Source: Kribbia dieselivorans NBRC 106261 | GTDB taxonomy: Bacteria; Actinomycetota; Actinomycetes; Actinomycetales; Dermatophilaceae | Direction: 5' to 3' | Length of the DNA stretch: 36,504 nt | Assembly (NCBI RefSeq): GCF_001552435.1 | Contig: NZ_BCRE01000060.1 | Coordinates: forward strand, 1 to 36,504 | Shown here: positions 32,174-36,504 of the stretch, piece after piece | How the letters are laid out: each line of letters opens with the position of its first letter | How positions within the stretch are numbered: position 1 is the stretch's first letter | The notes under the pieces: model-generated | What the model was told of the DNA's origin: nothing | Database searches by the model: none | The model's input: only the letters and a program-made list of their open reading frames with translations | Translations under genes and position numbers: made by a program

Positions 32174-33711
32174 ACCGCCTCCGCCGCACCATCGCCCGAG
32201 CCCGCCGCAGCCGCCGCCGGCTCGCGCAGATGCTGCGCCTGCTCCAACGTCAGCGCCGCCAGGAATCCGAGCAGCACCACCGCCGCCGGCAACAGCATCG
32301 ACTCGGACAGGGCCGAGCTGATCGCGTCCCGCACGATCGGCGGTAGGGCGTGACCACCGGCGGTGGCGAGCATCCCCTCAGCGCTGCCGCTCGGCGCTCC
32401 GCCACTCGCCCCGGCGGGCAGGTTCGCCGTGATGCGCGCCTGCATCAGCGCGGTGATCGCGGCCGAACCGATGACCGCGCCCATCTGCCGCGTCGTGTTG
32501 TACACGCCCGATCCGGCGCCGGTGAGGTGCGGCGGCAGGTTGCGGTTGGCCGACGTCGCCAGCGGGCCCCAGATGAACGAGCTCGCCGCTCCCATGAAGA
32601 TCGCTAGCACCGACATCTGCCACAGCGGAGCGGTCGGGGTCATCCGCCACGACATCAGCGCGATCGTCACGGCGAACCCGAGCAGGCCACTGCACGCCAG
32701 GATGCGCGGGTGCACCGAGTCGACGAGCTTGCCGACCGGACGCGCCAACAGGATCGACATGACCGCCTGCGGCGCCACGAGCAGCGCCGCCTGCGTCGGC
32801 GACAACCCACGCACCAGTTGCGCCCACACGAACAGCGGGAACATCATCGCCGTGATGGCGAACCCGACCGTGGTGATCGCCGCGTTGGACGCCGAGAAGT
32901 TGCGATCGCGGAACAACCCCAGCGGAACCAAGGGTTCGGTGCGAACACGCGACTGCCACCAGACGAACACGACGAGCATGAGCACGCCGAAGCCGAGCAG
33001 CAGCGGCACCGAGATGAACCCGGTGATCGTGCCCCAGTTGTACGTCTCGCCCTCCTGGATCGCGAACGTCGCCGCGAGCAGGCCGATCGCGGACAGCGCC
33101 ACGCCGATCCAATCGAAGCTGTGGGCATGCGTCTCGAGGTTCGGCACGAGCCGCAGCGCCAGGGCGAACGCGATGACGCCGACGGGCACGTTGATGAAGA
33201 AGATCCACTCCCAACCGGGCCCGTCGATGAGCACGCCGCCGAGCAGCGGTCCGACGAGCGTGGCGACGCCCGCGGTGGCGCCCCACAACGCCATCGCGCT
33301 GCCACGACGCTCCGGCGGGAACGTGCGGGTGATGACGGTCATCGTCTGCGGCGTCATCATGGCCGCGCCCAGACCCTGCACGACGCGCGCGATGATTAGG
33401 CTGTCGATGGACCCGGCCAAGCCGCACCACAGTGACGCGAGCGTGAACACGACCAGGCCGATGAGGTAGACGCGTTTCGGCCCGATGCGGTCACCCAGGC
33501 GCCCGGTGATGAGCAGCGGCACGGCGTAGGCGAGCAGGAACGCGCTGGTCACCCACATGACCTCGGTGATCGTCGCGTCGAACGCGCTCAGCAGCGCCGG
33601 GGTCGCGATCGACACGATCGTCGAGTCGACGAGGATCATGAAGAACCCGAGCACGAGCGCCCACAGCGCCGGCCATGGATTGTCGGGCAGGCGGTGGCGT
33701 GATTCGGTCAT
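32170..33711 (-). CDS. DHA2-family (EmrB/QacA-like) MFS multidrug exporter
   Basis: A 513-residue transporter with about 14 membrane helices, the DHA2 layout. Helix 1 has the typical FFMILVDSTIVSIATPAL; motif A is ITGRLGDRIGPKRVY, motif C is TLVGPLLGGVLIDG, and the helix-1 aspartate (VDST) is the expected proton or substrate residue. It exports cationic or hydrophobic drugs with protons. CAGGAG precedes ATG 33711. It is the first of three coupled genes and follows the DHFR-like gene, from which a family B palindrome separates it. Confidence 0.94.
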   Translation of the reverse strand: MTESRHRLPDNPWPALWALVLGFFMILVDSTIVSIATPALLSAFDATITEVMWVTSAFLLAYAVPLLITGRLGDRIGPKRVYLIGLVVFTLASLWCGLAGSIDSLIIARVVQGLGAAMMTPQTMTVITRTFPPERRGSAMALWGATAGVATLVGPLLGGVLIDGPGWEWIFFINVPVGVIAFALALRLVPNLETHAHSFDWIGVALSAIGLLAATFAIQEGETYNWGTITGFISVPLLLGFGVLMLVVFVWWQSRVRTEPLVPLGLFRDRNFSASNAAITTVGFAITAMMFPLFVWAQLVRGLSPTQAALLVAPQAVMSILLARPVGKLVDSVHPRILACSGLLGFAVTIALMSWRMTPTAPLWQMSVLAIFMGAASSFIWGPLATSANRNLPPHLTGAGSGVYNTTRQMGAVIGSAAITALMQARITANLPAGASGGAPSGSAEGMLATAGGHALPPIVRDAISSALSESMLLPAAVVLLGFLAALTLEQAQHLREPAAAAAGSGDGAAEAV

Positions 33712-33733
33712 CGTGGCTCCTGGGTGACTTCGT

Positions 33734-33790
33734 CGAGTGATGGTTTCGGGCCGCCTCAGGCGCGCTGACGCGACCCGAAACCATCACTCG
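33734..33790. repeat. Family B palindrome overlapping the DHFR-like stop codon
   Basis: Perfect 17-bp arms CGAGTGATGGTTTCGGG (33734-33750) and complement (33774-33790) flank a 23-nt GC-rich loop. The last ten residues (SDGFGSRQRA) and stop of the DHFR-like gene are encoded within it. It stands between two co-directional minus-strand genes. Confidence 0.9.
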
Positions 33791-34316
33791 GCGAGGGGGT
33801 GACGGCGTAATGGGTACAGGCGAAGTCGCCGTTGCGCACGACCTCGAGCAGGGTCAGGTCGAGCGGGGCCGGCATGAACGGCTTGCCGGAGCCGAGTATG
33901 ACCGGGGCGAATTGGATCCACACCTCGTCGATGAGCCCGGCCCGCGCGAACTGCGCCGCCAGATCGCCGCCGCCGACGAGCCAGACGTCGCGTCCACCGG
34001 CCGAGGCGCGGATGGCGTCGATGTGTGTTGTCGGGTCACCGGCGACCTGGTGCAGATCGGCGCCGGGCAGGAGCTCGGTCGTCGACCGGCTGAACAGCCA
34101 CGTCGGCTGGGCGTACGGCCAGCGGCCCTGTTCGTGCTCGACCACCCAGCGGTACGTGACTCCGCCCATGACCAGCGCGCCCATGCCCGCGAGGAACGCG
34201 TTGTACCCATGCGGACCATCGGCGTCGACGTTGCGCGACAGCAGCCAGTCGAGGCTGTCGTCGTGGGTTGCCAAGAACCCGTCGAGGGTCGAGGCGGTGA
34301 AGTAGTGCACGGTCAT
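33756..34316 (-). CDS. Dihydrofolate reductase-fold protein (RibD C-terminal type)
   Basis: A 186-residue protein. MTVHYFTASTLDGFLATHDD, GALVMGGVTYRWVV, DVWLVGGGDLAAQFARAGLI and the end IQFAPVILGSGKPFM mark the RibD-C/DHFR family of NADPH-dependent reductases. Physiological substrates of these stand-alone members are unknown; folate reduction is unlikely. GGAAGGAG precedes ATG 34316. The C-terminal tail SDGFGSRQRA is translated from a family B palindrome, so the native end has been altered. A second family B copy lies just upstream, so the gene is bracketed by direct copies of the element. Confidence 0.9.
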   Translation of the reverse strand: MTVHYFTASTLDGFLATHDDSLDWLLSRNVDADGPHGYNAFLAGMGALVMGGVTYRWVVEHEQGRWPYAQPTWLFSRSTTELLPGADLHQVAGDPTTHIDAIRASAGGRDVWLVGGGDLAAQFARAGLIDEVWIQFAPVILGSGKPFMPAPLDLTLLEVVRNGDFACTHYAVTPSPSDGFGSRQRA

Positions 34317-34332
34317 GGCAACTCCTTCCCGT

Positions 34333-34389
34333 CGAGTGATGGTTTCGGGTCGCCTCACGCGCGCTGGAGCGGCCCGAAACCATCACTCG
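34333..34389. repeat. Family B palindrome upstream of the DHFR-like gene
   Basis: Perfect 17-bp arms (34333-34349 and 34373-34389), extended by a wobble and three more pairs; 23-nt loop identical at 18 of 23 positions to the copy at 33734-33790 and in the same orientation. It lies in the divergent gap between 34316 and 34519. Confidence 0.9.
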
Positions 34390-34431
34390 GCGAAGGTGTG
34401 GGGCGACTCGTGCAACGATACGCGCACGCCA

Positions 34432-34495
34432 CCCCACCCGGTTCGAGGTAATAGGGAGCGTTGCAACGGTCGTTCATACCTCGAACCGGGTGGGG
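34432..34495. repeat. Family A palindrome, chimeric copy in a divergent promoter region
   Basis: The outer stem is long and perfect (34432-34450 with 34477-34495, 19 bp including flanking CCCCACC). The inner halves do not match each other: the left resembles the 29592 type (AATAGGG), while the right (GGTCGTTCATACC) resembles the other types. A central CGTTGCAACG is self-complementary. It is the only family A copy not between convergent genes. Confidence 0.82.
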
Positions 34496-34518
34496 GCCTC
34501 GCCGACGATGGAGGAACC

Positions 34519-35280
34519 ATGACGGACCAGCCCACCGACACCCGCCGACCGGTCGCCGTGGTGACCGGAGCCTCGTCCGGCATCGGCGCCGCGACGGCCC
34601 GCCGCCTCGCCGCCGAGGGTTTCGACGTCATCTGCGCCGCACGACGCTCCGAGCGCATCGTGGCGCTCGCGGCCGAGATCGGCGGCCGCGCGGTGACCTG
34701 CGACATCACCAACCCCGAGGACGTCGCGGCGCTCGCGCAGGCCGCCGGCCCGGTCGTCGACGTGCTCGTCAACAACGCCGGAGGAGCGCTGGGCCTGGAC
34801 CCGATCGAGAACGCCGACCTGGACGGGTGGCGGCGCAGGTACGACATCAACGTCATCGGCACGGTGGCGGTGACGAAGGCGTTGCTGCCCGCACTGCGCT
34901 CCGCCGATGCCGGGATGGTCGTCGTCGTCACCTCGACCGCGGCGCTCGCCGTGTACGAGGGCGGGGCCGGCTACACCGCCGCCAAGCACGCCGAGCGCGC
35001 GCTGGCCGAGACGCTGCGCCTCGAGGTCGTCGACGACGGGGTGCGGGTCTGCGAGATCAACCCGGGCATGGTCCACACCGAGGAGTTCTCGCTCGTGCGC
35101 TTCGGTGGTGACCAGGCCGCCGCCGATCGCGTCTACGCCGGGGTGGCCGAGCCGCTCGTGGCCGACGACATCGCCGACGCGATCGGGTTCATGGCCACCC
35201 GCCCGCGGCACGTCAACATCGATCGGCTCGTCATCAAGCCGCAGGCGCAGGCGGCCAACCACAAGGTCCGTCGGGGCTGA
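34519..35280 (+). CDS. SDR oxidoreductase, YdfG-like
   Basis: A 253-residue classical SDR: TGASSGIG (16-23), NNAG (85-88), catalytic S139 region (VTSTAAL), Y152 and K156 (YTAAK). The segment CAARRSERIVAL after beta 2 carries arginines that favour NADP(H). It resembles YdfG-type 3-hydroxy acid dehydrogenases, which also reduce malonic semialdehyde; the link is by motif only. GGAGGAA lies 4 nt before ATG 34519; upstream codons would run into the palindromes. The next gene, 89 bp away, is on the same strand. Confidence 0.9.
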   Translation: MTDQPTDTRRPVAVVTGASSGIGAATARRLAAEGFDVICAARRSERIVALAAEIGGRAVTCDITNPEDVAALAQAAGPVVDVLVNNAGGALGLDPIENADLDGWRRRYDINVIGTVAVTKALLPALRSADAGMVVVVTSTAALAVYEGGAGYTAAKHAERALAETLRLEVVDDGVRVCEINPGMVHTEEFSLVRFGGDQAAADRVYAGVAEPLVADDIADAIGFMATRPRHVNIDRLVIKPQAQAANHKVRRG

Positions 35281-35369
35281 GGCGCTCGTCACCCTTGGCG
35301 TGTGGCGGCGTCGTCGTTTGGGAGACTGCCTCCCAGCCAGCACACATCACCGCCGGGAGGCACACGGGC

Positions 35370-36431
35370 ATGTCCACCAAGACCGAGCAGGGCAACTACT
35401 TCGAGGACTTCACGGTCGGTCAGGAGATCGTCCACGCGACGCCGCGGACGGTCACCGAGGGCGACATCGCGTTGTACACCGGGCTGTACGGCACGCGATT
35501 CGCCGCGACCTCCGCCGCGACGTTCGCCGCCCAGATCGGGTTCGAGCGCATGCCGGTCGACTCGCTGCTCGCGTTCCACCTCGTGTTCGGCAAGTCCGTG
35601 CCCGACATCTCGCTCAACGCGGTGGCCAACCTCGGCTACGCGGGGGGCGTGTTCGGCGCTCCGGTGTACCCCGGCGACACGATCACGACCACGTCGAGCG
35701 TCATCGGCCTCAAGCCGAATTCGTCGGGCAAGAACGGCAACGTGTACGTGCGCTCGGTCGGGCGCAACCAGAACGACGAGATCGTGCTCGAGTACATCCG
35801 CTGGGTCATGGTCAACCGTCGCGAGGCCGTGACGGAGGTCGGTGAGGCGCAGATCCCCGAGCTGCCGTCGGCGGTCGCGGCGGAGGACCTGATCGTGCCC
35901 TTCTCCCTGCCCGGCGCCTATGACGAGCGCCTGCAGACCCTCGCCGGCAGCCCGTACCTGTGGGACGACTACGAGGTCGGCGAGAAGATCGACCACGTCG
36001 ACGGCATGACGATCGAGGAGAGCGACCACATGCTCGCCACGCGTCTGTACCAGAACACCGCCAAGGTGCACTTCAACCAGTTCGCCCAGAAGGACACGAC
36101 AAACGGGCGTCGCCTGATCTACGGCGGGCACATCATCAGCCTGGCGCGGTCGCTGTCGTTCAACGGCCTGGCCAACGCGCAGATGATCGCGGCGATCAAC
36201 GCCGGTTCGCACACGAACCCGACCTTTGCCGGAGACACGATCCACGCCTGGTCGGAGGTGCTCGAGCGCATCGAGGTGCCCGGCCGCAGCGACATCGGTG
36301 CCCTGCGGGTGCGGACCGTGGCCACCAAGGACCTGCCCTGCGCCGACTTCCCGTACAAGGGCGAGGACGGCAAGTACCTGCCGAACGTCGTGCTCGACTT
36401 CGACTACACGGTGCTCATTCCCCGCCGCTGA
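35370..36431 (+). CDS. mch: Mesaconyl-CoA hydratase (beta-methylmalyl-CoA dehydratase)
   Basis: A 353-residue double-hotdog MaoC-type enzyme. It closely follows the Mch family of the ethylmalonyl-CoA pathway: GNYFEDFTVGQEIVHATPRT, FGKSVPDISLNAVANLGYAG, GLKPNSSGKNG, DHVDGMTIEESDHMLATRLY, QNTAKVHFNQFAQKDT, GRRLIYGGHIISLARSLSFN and VATKDLPCADFPYKGEDGKY. Mch interconverts mesaconyl-CoA and beta-methylmalyl-CoA during acetyl-CoA assimilation. No other pathway gene (ccr, mcl, ecm) is visible in this window, so neighbours beyond 36504 should be checked. GGGAGG lies 9 nt before ATG 35370. Confidence 0.88.
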   Translation: MSTKTEQGNYFEDFTVGQEIVHATPRTVTEGDIALYTGLYGTRFAATSAATFAAQIGFERMPVDSLLAFHLVFGKSVPDISLNAVANLGYAGGVFGAPVYPGDTITTTSSVIGLKPNSSGKNGNVYVRSVGRNQNDEIVLEYIRWVMVNRREAVTEVGEAQIPELPSAVAAEDLIVPFSLPGAYDERLQTLAGSPYLWDDYEVGEKIDHVDGMTIEESDHMLATRLYQNTAKVHFNQFAQKDTTNGRRLIYGGHIISLARSLSFNGLANAQMIAAINAGSHTNPTFAGDTIHAWSEVLERIEVPGRSDIGALRVRTVATKDLPCADFPYKGEDGKYLPNVVLDFDYTVLIPRR

Positions 36432-36433
36432 CC

Positions 36434-36504
36434 GCGGTGCGCCTCCCCCTCGCGGAGCGCCGCCCCCTCGCGGTGCGCCACCCCCTCGCGGTGCGCCACC
36501 CCCT
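36434..36504. repeat. 18-bp GC-rich tandem repeat running off the window
   Basis: Units begin at 36434, 36452, 36470 and 36488, each GCGG(T/A)GCGCC followed by NCCCCCTC; the fourth is cut at the window end. It starts two bases after the mch stop. The last two units are identical over the visible 17 bases, so the array may be expanding. Confidence 0.88.

Overview
The window is high-GC bacterial DNA packed with short intergenic gaps. It has a DnaB helicase without intein, a DUF3352 protein, a DUF2277 protein, PadR/HAAS and DUF6597-AraC regulators, and many leaderless starts (a TANNNT hexamer 6-7 nt before ATG/GTG). Together these point to an actinobacterium, most plausibly a Micrococcales member of the Intrasporangiaceae/Dermacoccaceae type. 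That placement is inference from gene content and style. No rRNA, tRNA, CRISPR array or insertion sequence was recognised.

Layout. 0-9 kb: a MatB-like acyl-CoA synthetase, an MDR oxidoreductase, a DUF3352 membrane protein, a MATE exporter, a rhodanese lipoprotein, a DUF2277 protein, then dnaB preceded by a 360-bp non-coding tract holding a cluster of DnaA-box-like 9-mers, and an SRPBCC protein. 9-12.2 kb: a two-gene unit of an acyl-ACP-reductase-like protein with a long extra N-terminal region plus an SDR, possibly a fatty aldehyde/alcohol pathway. 12.4-18 kb: an accessory block with three toxin-antitoxin modules (MazEF-like, FitA/VapBC, Phd/VapC), a large unrecognised protein and an ABC-F ATPase behind a candidate leader peptide and alternative hairpins. 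18-21 kb: a small hypothetical protein and an ACAD11-type kinase/acyl-CoA dehydrogenase pair behind a TetR-type palindrome. 21-30 kb: nitroreductase, AraC/VOC pairs, a secreted TAP-like hydrolase, a methyltransferase, a PadR/HAAS pair, a Crp/Fnr regulator and an HSL-type hydrolase. 30-34 kb: a secreted repeat protein, a serine hydrolase, a Nudix protein, a DHA2 MFS exporter and a DHFR-fold reductase, all on the minus strand. 34.5-36.4 kb: an SDR and a mesaconyl-CoA hydratase of the ethylmalonyl-CoA pathway.

The most unusual layer is intergenic. At least seven copies of one palindromic element (family A, conserved outer arm GGTTCGAGGTA) and three of another (family B, arm CGAGTGATGGTTTCGGG) lie at gene ends. 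Family A copies keep the outer arm but change the inner stem, and in most copies the inner stem stays largely paired (covariation). Most sit between convergent genes, and two supply the stop codon of the adjacent gene. A third, unrelated 23-bp palindrome (family C) occupies another convergent gap. These look like dispersed REP-like elements that have become bidirectional terminators.

Other notable signals: the helically phased DnaA boxes before dnaB, the ABC-F attenuator, CTAGAT boxes at 17-bp spacing over the padR promoter, and palindromic operators at the TA promoters. All functional statements rest on sequence reading and family knowledge only; no searches were run.
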